A stretch of DNA of 64,000 nt from Cephalotus follicularis (GCA_001972305.1 BDDD01001368.1:124001-188000), one strand, 5' to 3'; shown: positions 21,661 to 34,473, counted from the first letter of the stretch. Notes: generated by a model not told the origin, from the letters alone. Numbers and translations: made by a program.

Positions 21661-21960
21661 GATCTGCTAGAAAGTACAGTCAGTGATCTCTATAGCACAA
21701 CACTTACACACCTATTCCGAATACACGGGTTCTCCTACTGGGGTGCTAACCTCTATTACAAAAGTCAAAGGTTTGGGTTCCACGTCAACATAACACAGGA
21801 AATGACATGGAAAGTATGAATGAGATGAACCCGGATCTATAAGAGTCCGTGCTATATGCTGAGAGATACAAATAGTACCTCCTATCACTGAAGCAGATCC
21901 CGCTGCAGCTCTCTGATCATAGCATGCACCCTACCCTGCACCATCGATGTCGATCCCATA
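21661..21960 (-). pseudogene. pol: Protease of A1
   Basis: A minus-strand frame near 21780-21870 reads ARTLIDPGSSHSYFPCHF, a retropepsin active site with the catalytic Asp kept and DPGSS in place of DSGAT. The flanking codons need frame changes. The product would have processed the Gag-Pol precursor. Confidence 0.75.
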
Positions 21961-23326
21961 GGCTATTTTCCACGATCTCCCTTTACTGTAGAGGGCTAAC
22001 TGGTACTAGGACGACCCTGATATTGCTATCCATAACCACGGCCTTGCTGATAACCAATACTCAGGTTCTGTTGAGAACCTCTCTAAGATTGACCCATATT
22101 CTGGCCTTGCTGACTCCCTGAAGCATACCGGCCATAAGGACACTCTCTAGCTATGTGATCCATTGCTCCACAACTCATACACTTACCAGCCCTCCGCCAA
22201 CAAGCATCAGAGGTGTGATTAGTGTGCTAACAATGCACGCACGGATCAAAGGTAGCCTGACTACTACCATTGGAAACTCTGGAATGGCCTTCTTGTGTCC
22301 CCTGGTTCCTCTACCAAGAGCCATGCCCCATATGCCTCTGCTCTGAGCCTCTAAACTGCCCCCTCTGCCCTAAAAAACTAGGTGTACTGCCGATACTCTT
22401 AGGTGAACCACCCTGACTCGAACTACTGTTCCCTGATCTCTGGGACTTATTGCTCTAAGAACTTCTCCCTGACTGCCAATCTTAAGAAGCAGATCTCCTA
22501 CTACCTATCAGAATCTTGAAATTGCGTATTTCTTCAGCTATAGACTCAAGCTCTCTGGCTCTGCTAGCCAACTTGTATAAGGATCTCAGTCGAAGCAATA
22601 CTAACTTCTGTCGAATATCTGGTCTAAGCCCTCAAAGAAACTTCTTGGCCTTTCGTGCCGACCATGTGAGGAGCTATCCTTACCAACTCAATAAACTTGG
22701 CCTCGTACTGGGACACAATCATGCGGCCTTTCTCTAGACCAAGGAATTTAGCTTCCTTTCTATCAATCTCAGCCTCGGAAAAGTATTTTTCATTGAACTA
22801 TGTTACAAACATATCCCAAGACTTGTCTATCCCTGATTCCACCCATGAAGATTCAACCATCCTCCACCAATGCTCTGCCTCACCTTACAGCATATAAGTG
22901 GCAAAAGCAATCTTCTATGAGTCTAAACATTCCAAAAGCCTAAAGATTTTATCTATCTACATAAACCATCTCTCAGAGGCCTTAGCATCGGAATCTCCCA
23001 TAAAAGCTGGAGGATTCAGCTTCAAGAACCTGATCAAAGAATCCTCCCTGCGTGCAGTACGACCAATCGATCGCTCTGCTGCCTCTAAACGTTCAGTTGT
23101 TCTAGCAGTTATGGCTTGACTTGATGCAGCTACTTGCTACTGTAATAGTTCGTTCATCCTGTGCATACATTTCTCTTAAATAATCTACTGGCTCCTCTTA
23201 AGCTGGTGCAACATCTGGTGCCACATTACTATCTTTTGGTTCTTCAGCACCTCTACTAGCTCTGGTTCGTCTGGTTGACTGTCTACCTTTTACCCTTCTA
23301 GTAGTTCCTCCACGTCGTCCTTCCAT
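21961..23326 (-). pseudogene. gag: Gag of A1 with one CCHC knuckle
   Basis: The frame starts MEGRRGGTTRRVKGRQ at 23326, about 140 bases inside the primer site. The Gag core is recognisable near 22700-22900 by SWVESGIDKSWDMF, FLGLEKGRMIVSQYEAKF and RIAPHMVG. The zinc knuckle CMSCGAMDHIAREC lies near 22140-22185. Many stops, several at positions where relatives have Gln or Arg, and frame changes show long decay. Confidence 0.82.
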
Positions 23327-23464
23327 ATCTACCTTATATAAGAGAAAAGGATTAGATATCCATTTATCTTAACCATAACTCCAAAATAAATTGATCAATA
23401 ATAATCTTATCCATAACTCTTAATTCCAATAGCAAATGATCCTATCCTGGCATAGCCAACTTAG

Positions 23465-23476
23465 GCTCTGATACCA
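23465..23476 (-). other. Primer binding site, initiator-Met tRNA (A1)
   Basis: The minus strand reads TGGTATCAGAGC six bases inside the 5' LTR end at 23483. Confidence 0.92.
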
Positions 23477-25393
23477 CTCAATTGTCACGCACCGAACCAT
23501 ACGGAAAACCCCACAGTCCAATATATGGTAACCATCCATACAATTCATCCATAACATCATAGCATACAACCCAAAATACGCTATAAATTAAAACTTTAAT
23601 ACACCCATATGCATGCGGAAAAATATAACCATTAAATTCCTTCGTAGGTAAAACCAATAATACATCACATCACATATATGCGTGAAGCACTGCCACAAGC
23701 TGACAGGTCAAAACAACTTAATCATAACTTATACAAAAAAAATCTTATTCATCAGTCTTATACACCAACATTCTACATCAAGAGTCTTATATAAGGTAGA
23801 CAACCACTAAAGGAACTGCATCTAGAAAACCTGACTGGCAGGCCGATCCGATAACTTCATGGTGTCCTCCGCACTTGACCCTAGTTGTTGTGCCATGTCA
23901 AGAATGGGTCAACCAAACACAACCATGTCAGTAATACTATATGTAATAAAGTGAACAGGTATATACAGATATATGCATGCAATGTGAAATGCATGAATGC
24001 CAATTGTGGACAACGTTAGTATGAAAATTGTCCTTAAGCGGTCACATACCTAACGAGCCATAACCATACAATTTACCAACCATACACCCTAGGTCTATAG
24101 ACACTCCGTAATTCAATTAAAACAAACAAGGGCACAAACAATCCATAAGGTCTAGGTACCTGTCATGCCCCGAACCGCGAGAGTAAACTCCCACGATCTG
24201 ACGCATGAGATACCTTCCATTAAGTCATTTCATCATGTATGATACTCCAGTAAGTGCTATTAATATATAAAGCTTTAAATCAAAGTCAACCGACATCAGC
24301 GGAATAATCGATTAAAAAAAACTAACTCTTAAAATCTCCCAAAAATCGGGCATGATGTATTCGTTTATCTGACTTAGCCCCCTGTAAAGAAAAACACATT
24401 TTTATATATTCACACTCCCGGAGGAGGAATCAACAGGTTATATACATATGGGGCTCAGCCCTCAGCAATCACAACTTAACTCATTATTACATCATTCTAA
24501 TGCCCCAAATGATGGGTTGTCCCTGTTTAATACATCAACACATATATCATAAGCACTGCCACATGTCGGCAGGTCGATAGCTGAAATAAAACATCTCTTA
24601 TACATCGTTAGATTTGTCTCTTTACATAACAAGTCTTATATATTAGTACAATTCAACTATAAACATAAAGCCCCTTTTTTGATTATATATAAGTAAACCC
24701 ATATCCATTACCATAAGTAAGATCATATACAAAATGGCAATTCAAAACATGCTATAGAGAATCCATCCATCCCAGCCTATCTCATTTAATACAATTCATA
24801 TAAGTAAATCCATAATACGATCATAACGAAGCCATATACAATAACAATAGAATCCCAACACCACTACTATCCAAGATCCAGCTTAAGTATCCATCCATCT
24901 CGATCCATTTCATTGTGAACCATCACTTGGGCCTGAGCCTGACCCATTCCGCACACAGGGGAAATGGGTCAGTGATATAATGTCGTGTAGGTATACTATG
25001 TGCTATGTATGCAACAGTTATAACAATATGCAATGTATGCATCAATACGGCAGTGTGACAGTGTAACAGTATGCCATGTAACGATACAGTGACAGTACAG
25101 TGAACAGTAATGGTGTACAGTAATAGTGGTCGTGGTAGTAACAGTAACAGTGCAGTGCAGTTTATCAGTGAAAGTTGCGGACAGCTTCGATATACCAACC
25201 GTCCCTAAGCGGGGTATATCTAGCTAGTCCTAATCACATCAAGGCTATAAGCCTGCAGACACTCCATAAGCAATCAGTAATCATACATAGGGACAAACAA
25301 TCCATAGGTCCATCCCACTATCTACGCACTCTCTGACTCGTAGATGAGTGGGGTGAGATAACACTGACCACACAGTGCTTACAGTAGGGCTTG

Positions 25394-25560
25394 TTCACAA
25401 TGGTCCAAACCCATATCGTCTCGACTGTTCACAACGGTCCATACTATGTTATCTCGACTGTTCACAACTGTCTAGCCTATATTGTTTCGACTATTCACAA
25501 TTGTCCAGCCTATATTGTCTCGACTGTTCACAACTGTCCAGCCTATATTATGTGGTCTAA
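25394..25560 (+). repeat. Five tandem units of about 33 bases in A3
   Basis: TTCACAA recurs at 25394, 25428, 25461, 25494 and 25527. The unit contains TCGACTGTTCACAAC and GTCCAGCCTATAT. The first unit is the most diverged. Confidence 0.88.
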
Positions 25561-26097
25561 CATTCATAACCTTCATGACGGAAACGAAGGGTATGAATGG
25601 GTTATCTCGTTTGGTCTCAAACAGTATCAGTCATAACAGTAATCATACAGTACCCGTACCCGTAACAGTATTACAATAAATAGTAGAAATGATAGGGACC
25701 TAAAGGATCAATGTAAGATCCACATCCGTCAAAATAGATTTCAGTAACAGTATCAGTAATAGTTTTCAGTAACAGTATCAGTAACAGTTCAGTAACAGTT
25801 GGTTGGTCCCTATCGCGTTTGTAAAAAAATGGAGAGGAAGTCCAATGAGATCATCCGCGTCTAGAGGTCCCAAAGGGGCTATCCTAACCATTCTTGAAAA
25901 CCGTTTGTATAAAACTGTTTTGTTGTACTTTCTTCAAGAATCACTTTGAAAACTTGATTTAAGATTCAACAGTGTTAAAAGATGATTCGCATAGGATACA
26001 AGGCCTTAGGGAGGCTTTCTATGGAATCAATTTAAAGATGAAACAGTTTGGATTTGAAGACAGCTAGAAACAGTGCCATTTCACAAAACAGGGCACT

Positions 26098-26252
26098 AAG
26101 TGTCGACTAGTTTAGTTTAAAAGTTTAAAGTGTCGACTATTCAGTTTACACACAAAAGAGTCAACGGTTTTGGAAGCACAAGTATAAAACATCAACTACC
26201 AGTTTAAAGGCATGAAAGCGTCGACGGATCAGTTTTGAAAGCAGTAAAGTGT
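26098..26252. repeat. GTGTCGACTA / GCGTCGACGG motifs in A3
   Basis: Four motifs with an intact TCGAC core and two decayed ones (GTCAACGG, CATCAACT) lie within 155 bases, between TTTAAAG-type spacers. Confidence 0.7.
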
Positions 26253-26772
26253 CGACGGTTTTATCAGAAACAACAGTTCTCAAATCAGTGGAACTATGTC
26301 AAAAATCCATGAAATCCGTTTCAATTTCAGTAAAAACAGTTTATAGATCCACACCCAGTTCCCAGTCGGTGCGATAACTAGTAAACAGTAGCAGTTTCAA
26401 TAACATTATAACAGTCAATCAACACGCGGTAACAGTAACACAGTAACAATTCACACAATTCATCGAAATGCATGAATGCAAGGGATTCTGTAACAGAACC
26501 GATGAACCGTCAACTCCTCTAAGCTTGAACCGGATATCGAACTGCCATCACTTGGGAACCTCCTATCCTTGATCACTTCATTCACACTGCATAAACAACA
26601 TGTTTCCGTTACACTCTACGTACAGAAATCAAGCACAGCCACTATCAAAGCTTCGGCTAGTTTTCAGCCAACTCACTTAGCTCCAGCGACACCCATAAAC
26701 AGACTCCACATTGGTCTATCAATTCATATCTGCCAAGGAACCCCCGTGAAACGTGCTGTCACGGCCGGCTGT

Positions 26773-27090
26773 GAGTTCGACTCACTGAGTCAACTAGCCA
26801 GACATCAACAGTTCGGGTCAACACTCAAAAACGCCATAACCGACATCAAAATCCTTCAATCAGTCCATTGGCGACTGAGACTCGCCACGACTCACCGCAG
26901 AACGCGCTACCATGGCCGGTAGTGAGTTCGACTCACTGAGTCAACTCGCCGGTCGTCCACAACTTCGGTCACCGCCGGAAATTGTCACACAATCATCATA
27001 TCAACACATCTATGCCCTTAACTCACTGAGACTCAGCGCCAAAAGTGCGGTCAAAGGCGACAGCGAGTTGGATCCACTGAGTCAACTCGT
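26773..27090 (+). repeat. Three copies of a GACTCA-C-TGAGTC palindrome block in A3
   Basis: The 13-base palindrome is perfect at 26779-26791 and 26930-26942 and has mismatches at 27071-27083. Each is followed by AACTAG or AACTCG and preceded by GAGTT. TGAGTCA is a GCN4/AP-1-like bZIP half-site arrangement. Function is inference. Confidence 0.78.
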
Positions 27091-28409
27091 CAGTTCGAAT
27101 CTGGCAGTTTCTGACCGAATGGCGCCAAATCAGTCACTGAAATAGGTGTAGCCGGCCTCCGAGGTGAAGACCGACCCTTCCCGCGACACTAACCGACGAT
27201 GGAACCCATGACAGTGATGGCGACAGTGACGGGGAGAAGAAGGAAAAGAAAAGAGAAGAAAGGGGAAGGAGGTTACCAGCCATGGAGAAGTAGCAGGGGA
27301 GCTCGCCGTCACTTTTCCCGATCGCCGGCATCTCTCCCTTCCTATGGTGCCATCTCTCTCCCGCTCTCTCTCGGTTTCCCTCTGGTGCGTCTCCTATGTC
27401 TCTCTCCCTTCTTTTGACACACCAGGCATTTTAACGCCTGGTGTCTCTTTTTTTACATATATATATTTATATAAATGCATATATATTATATATATATTCA
27501 GAGCATTACAGTACCCGTCAGTTCCTCCAACCTGTACTAGTACCTCCACTGTCTACAGACCCTCCATGTCATAGCTGTGAGGAGCCAAGATAACACTGGT
27601 CACATTTACCGTACCCTACCATAATGCTAGTCCTCGTAGATTTTAACCCGTAATACTGGTCCCCATGGGTTCCAACACGTAATATATGTGTAAGCCCCAG
27701 ATCTTTTACTTGTATGGAATTGCATGTATTTATATATTATATTGTATAATATTCTATTGATGGATGGCATGGATTGTATATCATATATACTATTTTCTAC
27801 TTCTATGTCTGTTTGTAGGCAGTGGAGGTTCAGTAGAACCTGATCGTAGGTTATATGATTTTTGCCTAAATGGAGCCTATTTCTATATATTGGTAGCTTA
27901 GCTCATTTCATTATTATTTCAATTTAGAGAGAGTGCATGTGTGAGCTAGAGAGAGAAGTAGGCGAAATCGAGCAAGGAAGATGTCTCTGGGATTGTGGCA
28001 GTGTGTAGAACCTGAAGGGAGAAACCGTTTGAGGATTCAAGCTGCATATTCTCCATTCTCAGCTAATTTGAGGTAGGTTCTACATATGCTTTGATCTCCA
28101 TATCTTGATGGATTTACATGATATTATGGTTATGGATAGTTGTACGCATGCTAGATGGATGGACTAGGGTATCTGTTATGGTTTAAAATGGATTAAAATG
28201 GGAATCAAAGAGAGAATTGAGAGTTTAGGTTTATAGGCCTAATTCGTTTTCTCTGTAGATTCATGTATTATGGGTACATATCTGAAGGGATAAAGATGTT
28301 TTTTACTTGCTATCGACCTTAGGGGCTTATAGCTACCTTTGAATCGGGTTTTAAACGGATTTAAAGGATTTTAAAATGGATTTTTTAGCTGTTTGGCCAA
28401 CTGTCGCTG

Positions 28410-28625
28410 CCATAAACCATCGAGTCTTTTGAGCAAAGCGTCGATGAATTATGTGTTAGTCGTAGATGCCTAAGGCATAAGTCGAAGCTTTACAATTTTT
28501 TTAAACGGTCAACGCTTCATGCAAGAGTCGACGCTTAAGGTCTTAATCGTCGATGCTTTGCATGAATTCGTTGACACTTAGGTGTTAACTGTTGATGCTT
28601 TGGGTGACGCAGTCGATGCTTAGTG
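28410..28625. repeat. GTCGACGC / GTCGATGC motifs in A4
   Basis: About eight degenerate copies (CGTCGATG, AGTCGACG, CGTCGATG, AGTCGATG and similar) occur in 215 bases, mirroring the clusters in A1. Confidence 0.75.
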
Positions 28626-29544
28626 CCCTATTTCAACTGAACCATACCATTTTCACCCCTTTTTAATCCCAAATGGTTTTAACTTAAAACGAATTCCATA
28701 GGAAGCCTCCCTAAGGCTTTGTAGCCTATGAAAACCCTCTTTTAACACCTTTGATTGCCAAATCAACTTTTTAAAGTGGAATTTTAAAAAAAGTCAATAA
28801 AAAGGGTTTTATACAAAATGGTTTTGAAAAATGGTTAGAAGAACTCAATTGGGATGTCTGGACGCAGATATCCTAGTTGGACCTCTTCCCCATTGTTTTA
28901 CAACTTCGATGCGGACCAACAATTGGAAAATGGTTTTGGAAATGGTTATGGAAATGGAATTATGGTTATGGAAAATGGTTTTACATGGCTTTGACGGATG
29001 GATCCTATGTGACCCTTTATGGTAGGTCCCTATCTTTTAAATGGCAATATGGTTATGGGCTATAGGTGTGGTATGGCTATTATTGATGGATTTATATGAA
29101 TGATACCTTACGGGATAACCCATTCATAATCTTCATTTTATCATGAAGAATGTAACACCCAAAATTTTATAATATAAAATAATGACTTTTGGGCTGGCGA
29201 TGGTTACTTTGGACTAGGCTGAATGTGGGCTGAAGTTCTTTAAAGGAGAAAAGAATGGAAATCGGGCTTAAAATGTGATATTGTTATTGGGCTGGAGATT
29301 GGATTAATGAAGAAAATGACATTTGGACTTGAAATGTTCATTATTGGTAGTGGGCCGAATTATGATGTTGGGCCAATTATGATAAATAAAGAAGAGAAAG
29401 TGATGTTGGGCTTGGAGATATTAATTAATGGCCTGAAATTGAATTAAAGGGAAAAGAGAGTATTGGACCAACCTTAGTCCTCAGCCCACAATGTGAGGGA
29501 ATTGCTGGATTTGTGTGGTGAATTCTAGAGACTTCTTGGATTGT

Positions 29545-29555
29545 CTATAAAAAGG
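29545..29555 (+). promoter_or_regulatory. Probable TATA box of the H 5' LTR
   Basis: CTATAAAAAGG lies 395 bases into the LTR and is repeated at 34888-34898 in the 3' LTR. The motif array lies downstream of it, in what would be the transcribed part of the LTR. Confidence 0.6.
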
Positions 29556-29858
29556 AAATGAGAAGAGTGGGAGAAGGCTGCTGCTATTTTGGAAAAGAAT
29601 AAGAATCAGAGGAGGAAGGAGCTGTTGAAGAAGGGGAGCTGAGCAAAGGGGATTGTACAACAACCTCGTCGGATTCAAGGTAGGATCCACTTCCTACTCA
29701 GTGTTTCCATTATTTATGTATATTGTTTTGAATGATATGGAAATATATTTGCTCAAACTAGAGTTGGGCATTGGGAGGGTAGAACGAATGAAATGTGAGT
29801 TAGAATGTAAAGTACGCTTGTGCTCTGTGAATGATAGTTGTGAGTGATGGCATCCAGC

Positions 29859-30907
29859 GCATGCCACCATGCTCCGAGCATGGGAACATGCATTCAGAGC
29901 ATGCTATATAGTGCAATGCCATCATGCGCATTAGATCTTGCCCTTGTGTGCATCCAGTGCGTGTTGCCGAGTGCGCCATGAAATGCAACCGAGCTCTCCA
30001 TCGTGCATCCCGAGCAGGTACGATGCTGACCACTGTCCTGTATGCTTCCCGAGCATGTACGATGCCGACCCCTATGCTGCACGCATGCCGAGCTCTCCGA
30101 TGTCATGCCTGCCAAGCCCTTCATTGTTTGTGCATGTCACACCAAGCAGTATGCCAAGCACTCTATCGTCATACGTCCTAGCATGTAGGGTGATGCGTCC
30201 GAGCACACCATGCACCGAGCATGCCGAGAACGCAATGTGATGCAACCATGGTGCCGAGCATTGCCCAGCGTGCTATCCCGAGCATGCATGGTACCCAGCG
30301 CCCATTACCACATACCCGAGCAAGCGACCATGGTTATGAGCTTTCTCCACGTATGCATCTTGTAGCATGCAATAGTGAACACCCGAGCTTGCCAGAACGT
30401 GCACGTTCCAGGTATCCATCCCTAGCATGGCACGATGCTAACCACTGCTATGCATCCATCCGAGCATGCATGTGTCCGAGCTGTGCATCTAGCACGTTGT
30501 GGCACACATCTAAGCATGCCGTACAGTGTATCCCAGCATGCAATGATATAAACCTATGCATGTCGGGCCAGGCACTTATATACGTCAGAGCATACGCTCG
30601 ATGAAGTACACCCTCTCTATCCCGAGCATGCATGGCCTGTGTCCGAGCATGCAGCGTATAGTGTAGAGCGCCCTTCCCTGCATGCATCCTCAGCATGCAG
30701 TGTCAATTGCTAGAGCTCTCCTCCATGCACGAGTCCTCAGCATGCCATGAACCGAGTTTTTCATTGCAAGCATCCGAGCATGCCCAATGTTGTGACCGAG
30801 TACACCATTGTGTGCATCAGAGCACAACATGACATGTTGTATGCCTTAGCATGATGTAGCAGGCATTCTAGTATGCTGAGCAGTGCATTCTTGAGTGTTA
30901 CGCATGC
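29859..30907. repeat. Array of about 16 GCATGC motifs in the H 5' LTR
   Basis: By eye GCATGC occurs at 29859, 29899, 30083, 30219, 30282, 30365, 30463, 30513, 30536, 30626, 30647, 30680, 30693, 30740, 30778 and 30902, often as CCGAGCATGC. Three or four copies extend to the full CATGCATG form. Chance would give well under one copy in this length. Decayed relatives (GAGCACAC, GAGCATGT) fill the gaps. Confidence 0.92.
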
Positions 30908-31142
30908 CACTGAATAGTGCATTATAGCACTTAAAATGCCTGGCCATGAATGTACCTGGAATAGACTAGTGTTATAATTAGAGAAGGGATAGATAAATAT
31001 ACTATAGATTGAAAGTACTAAAATGATGGCAGACTAAGTGAAATAATTGCCAAACCTCTTAAGGACCCGAACTCCCAACTCTAGTCCAACTATTGGTAGT
31101 GTACTATAATGTAGTATTGTAGTGTAATGGAATGTAATGTAA

Positions 31143-31430
31143 TGTACTGGGTCATCGACTAAGCTGATCTAGAATTGGCTCACTGACCGAGCTAATCCAG
31201 GAATGTAATGTAATGTACTGGGTCACGACTGAGCTGATCTAGAATTGGGTCACCGACCGAGCTGATCCAGGAATGTAATGTAATGTACTAGGTCACCGAC
31301 TGAGCTGATCCAGAATTGGGTCACTGACCAAGCTGATTTAGGAATGTAATGTAATGTACTGGGTAACCAACTAAACTGATCCAGAATTGGGTCACCGACT
31401 GAGCTGATCTAGGAATGTAATGCAATGTAC
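31143..31430 (+). repeat. Four tandem units of about 71 bases (H 5' LTR)
   Basis: TGTACTG or its variant recurs at 31143, 31214, 31284, 31355 and 31426. Units contain GGTCACCGAC and GAGCTGATCCAG. The 3' LTR has only two units (36472, 36543, end 36614). Confidence 0.92.
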
Positions 31431-32212
31431 TGAATGAATGAATGTTACTGCATAGTGTAATGAATAAGTGTAAATGCTAAGGTCTGACTAAGGGCAATGT
31501 AATTGTGAATGTTCCTCTCCTCTGCCTTTAACGCCTAGTGCGTATATTGCTCTTCCTCAAGCCGAGCAGTCCGAGGAACCAAGTCTGCCTAAGGAATTTT
31601 TATTGTCCCATCTCGGCTTGCTAGCCTATAACGTCTGGAGCGCGTTCTCTACTCCTCCCTAAGCGAGGCAAGCCGAGGAGTGATACAAGTAACTGAAATG
31701 AATGAACAAAATGTATGGACTATTGCTCATGGTTTTGTAATGATATGGATGCTAGTTTTATACTATTGAGATGTTTTTCATCTCTTATTTGCATTGCATA
31801 TGCTTGCTGTATCTGCATTTCATAAATTCATTGTGGTAGTTCCTACACGACCAGTGGTCGCTGACCCATTGCATTGTAATGTAATGGGTCAGGTATAGGT
31901 GGAGCTTCGCAACAAGCTGAGGAGTCAAGCCCTGGGTGAGTCTCCTCCTTATTATTGCAGTTCGATGACCCAAGAGTATAAAGATGATATTGTATATTGT
32001 TTTATGACCTACCAGCTTGTGGCAGAGCTTTATTGTAATATGTATTGTATAACTGGGTATTATCCACTCAAGTGATATTTTATTAGATTATTCCGCATGC
32101 ATTATTATATTGTTAAATGTTTTTAATTTATTCCACTGAATATCAGAAATTAACGGTACTGTTGTAGCGCGTCTAACCTTGGGGGTTGACCCTTGGGGTT
32201 TGGGGGGTTACA

Positions 32213-33500
32213 ATTTTGGTATCAGAGGCACGGTTCTCCTACCCTGGGTATTCCAGTAAGGAGTCCTTGGCTGATAAAGTTAATTGCATGCGGATAAGAT
32301 AAGTGGATATTAACCCTTGTTGTTATACAAAAGTGAAATGGACGGTCATCGAAGTAAAACTGTACGAGGAGCAAGAGCCGAGTCGTCGACTAGAGGTACT
32401 TGATGCAAGTAGAGTTGTAGAAAAAGTGATGGTAGCCCAAGAGGCTGAAGTGGACCATGACATGGGGCATGGACAAGTGACTAATAGAATGAACTGAAAT
32501 GGAGAAGTGACCGACTATATGGATCGTATTGAATGAGTGATTGATCAAATGGACCAAAAGGCATAAGTGTGTGACGAAGTGGATTTCGTATCGGATGACA
32601 ATCGACTGATCGATTGATTGATTGAGTGGATGGTTTAATGGATCCTAAGCTAGAACCTTCGGGGACTGGCTAGTGAGTAATTGAGTGAATGATTGATTTC
32701 ATAATGGATTGACTGAATGAATAATCGAATGTATGACCGAGTGAATGATTGAATGATTGATTGGACGACTAAGTGAATGAACGACTGATTAGAAAGGGGA
32801 AGCAGTCAACTACTTACATATGCTGGTATGGGACAACATATATATTTAGTCAACCAATAGATGTTAACTATTTATATATATATTGGTATGGGAGAACATA
32901 TATATACTTAGTCAGCTTGTAGATTCCTCGTGGAGTGCTAAGTGGATAAGGATCGTATGTTATCGGATCGTATAATAATGATACCGAATCATATGGATCA
33001 TTATTAAACCAGGATCTTCGAGAGACTGGGATTGAACAGAATGCGATCGAATGGATCGTTAATGAATGGATTGATATATAATGGATTGCTAATGAATGGA
33101 TGGTGATTAACTGGATGGTTATTGAATGAACGGACAGATTGAACGGTTACGGATTATACGGTTCAGATTAAATGGTTATCGATCTTATGGTTATGGAATT
33201 GTTATTGTATGAATAATGGATTGATTATAGGCACACTGTACCTGTGTGGATTGAAACATGAAGGTGTGACTTTCAATGTGTTAGGACAGTCTCTGTTTTA
33301 GTTTATTCGAAGATCAGAATGTCAACCGATTCAAAAGGTATCTGTCTTACAGGCTGAAAAACTGCTAAAACAAAGTTATGATACTTACCTAGCACACGGT
33401 AGAAGACGGAATGCTGCTTAAGGCTGCGTTGCATGAACTTTCAAGGTGGATGGAAATTCAGATTCTTGATTCATGGGGATGGATTGATAAGATCCCAAGG
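32213..33500 (+). other. Non-coding interior of H with primer binding site
   Basis: TGGTATCAGAGG at 32217-32228 is the initiator-Met primer site with a last-base change. The rest up to about 33500 shows no gag or protease motif in any frame. It is rich in GATTGATTGA and AATGAATGA steps, and near 32820-32920 has two copies of a TATGGGA(C/G)AACATATATAT segment. Confidence 0.7.
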
Positions 33501-34473
33501 CTGAGTCTGTATCCTTTACAATAAATGGCTGAAGGATGAGCTGTGGTCACAAGCCTATAGCTCAAGTTTCTCTGTACGTCTGGAGATTAGTGAAATGTAC
33601 CGGGATCTAAAGCTTATTTTGACAAAATGATATAAAGAAAGCGTAGGCACAGTTGCCACAAGCTTGCTTTACCACTCAATTTATGGGATCGAAATCTACC
33701 GTGAGGGGTAGAGTATACACCATGAATTAGAATAGCGTAGCGAAAGTGTGATGGATTAGGGTGGCAGATGGGACACACACATACCGTTAGTGGAATTCTC
33801 ACAAAATAGCAGCTTCCATGCCAGCGTTGGAACGACATTTTTGAAACTTTGTATGGACAAAAGCATAGAACCCCAATATGTTGGTCTGAAGACCGTGAAC
33901 AAAGTCTTTTGGGACCAGAGTTGGTGCCAGAAACAATGGAAAAAAGACTTAACTGATTAGAGAAAGGTTGTTAATAGCATAAAATAGACGAAAAAGTTAT
34001 GCAGATCACCGCATAAGAGAACTGGATAATGTAGTGGGAGACCCTATTTCTCTTAAGGTCTCACCTTTTTAAAGGTATTATGAGGTTCGGCAAGGAAGGA
34101 AAGCTATCTCCTCGCTTCATAGGACCTTTTAAGATCCATGAAAGAGTAGGTATGGCGGCCTACCTACTTTCCATGCCTTCCAGTTATCGAATGTACATAA
34201 TGTCTTCCACGTTTTAATGTTAAGGAAGTACCAGCCCAACCTTTCTCATGTGCTTTAATGGAAATCATTACAGTTGGAGCCATACATGAGCTTGTTGAGA
34301 CTCTTGTCCCAATCCTAGATCGACAAGTTAAATAGTTGAGGAGCAAAATGTTCCGATAGTGGAAGTATTGTGGTAATGTCATGGAATTGGAAAAGCTACA
34401 TGGGAACGGAAGAATGATATGAATGTGACATATCCTCACCTGTTTTGACCCTAGAATCTCGGGACCAGATTCT
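33500..34473 (+). pseudogene. Decayed integrase end and chromodomain-like tail in H
   Basis: Scattered plus-strand pieces match the family: TKMYRD-like text near 33590, HIPLVEFSQNSSFHASV near 33776-33830, GIMRFGKEGKLSPRFIGPF near 34078-34130 and ATWERKNDMNVTYPHLF near 34395-34446. The catalytic core between the zinc-binding part and the LVEFS block is missing, and stops are frequent. It shows that H derives from a chromovirus-like element. Confidence 0.75.

Larger units (their letters stand above)
24161..27510 (-). mobile_element. A3: solo LTR with TSD GTACC
   Basis: The segment is flanked by GTACC at 24156-24160 and 27511-27515. On the minus strand it starts TGTAATGCTCTG and ends CGGGGCATGACA. 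It is 3.35 kb with no interior, hence a solo LTR. It shares the CGCATAGG...ACAAGGCCTTAGGGAGGC block with A1, so it is a related family. It carries a 33-base tandem array, ACAGTA-rich stretches near 25060-25160 and 25620-25800, TCGAC motifs, and a three-fold palindrome near 26780-27083. Frames near 26569-27417 lie in this LTR and have no protein family features. Confidence 0.92.
29151..32212 (+). mobile_element. 5' LTR of H
   Basis: The LTR runs from TGTAACACCC to GGGGTTACA. In order it holds a TATA box (29545), a one-kilobase array of GCATGC motifs, a 71-base tandem array and paired GCC/CTCGG-rich blocks near 31517-31680. The last 500 bases are non-coding. Open frames at 29800-30700 come from the motif array, whose CGAGCATGC unit happens to lack stops in several frames. 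Confidence 0.92.

Noticed and set aside
26569-27417. Possible GC-rich host exon near 26700-27400
   Set aside because: The stretch lies inside solo LTR A3, whose ends and target duplication are clear. The frames overlap on both strands and repeat the palindrome block.
29800-30700. Several long overlapping frames on both strands in the H 5' LTR
   Set aside because: They translate the GAGCATGC array in different phases, giving Cys/His/Ser-rich text without domain features. The same effect appears in the 3' LTR.
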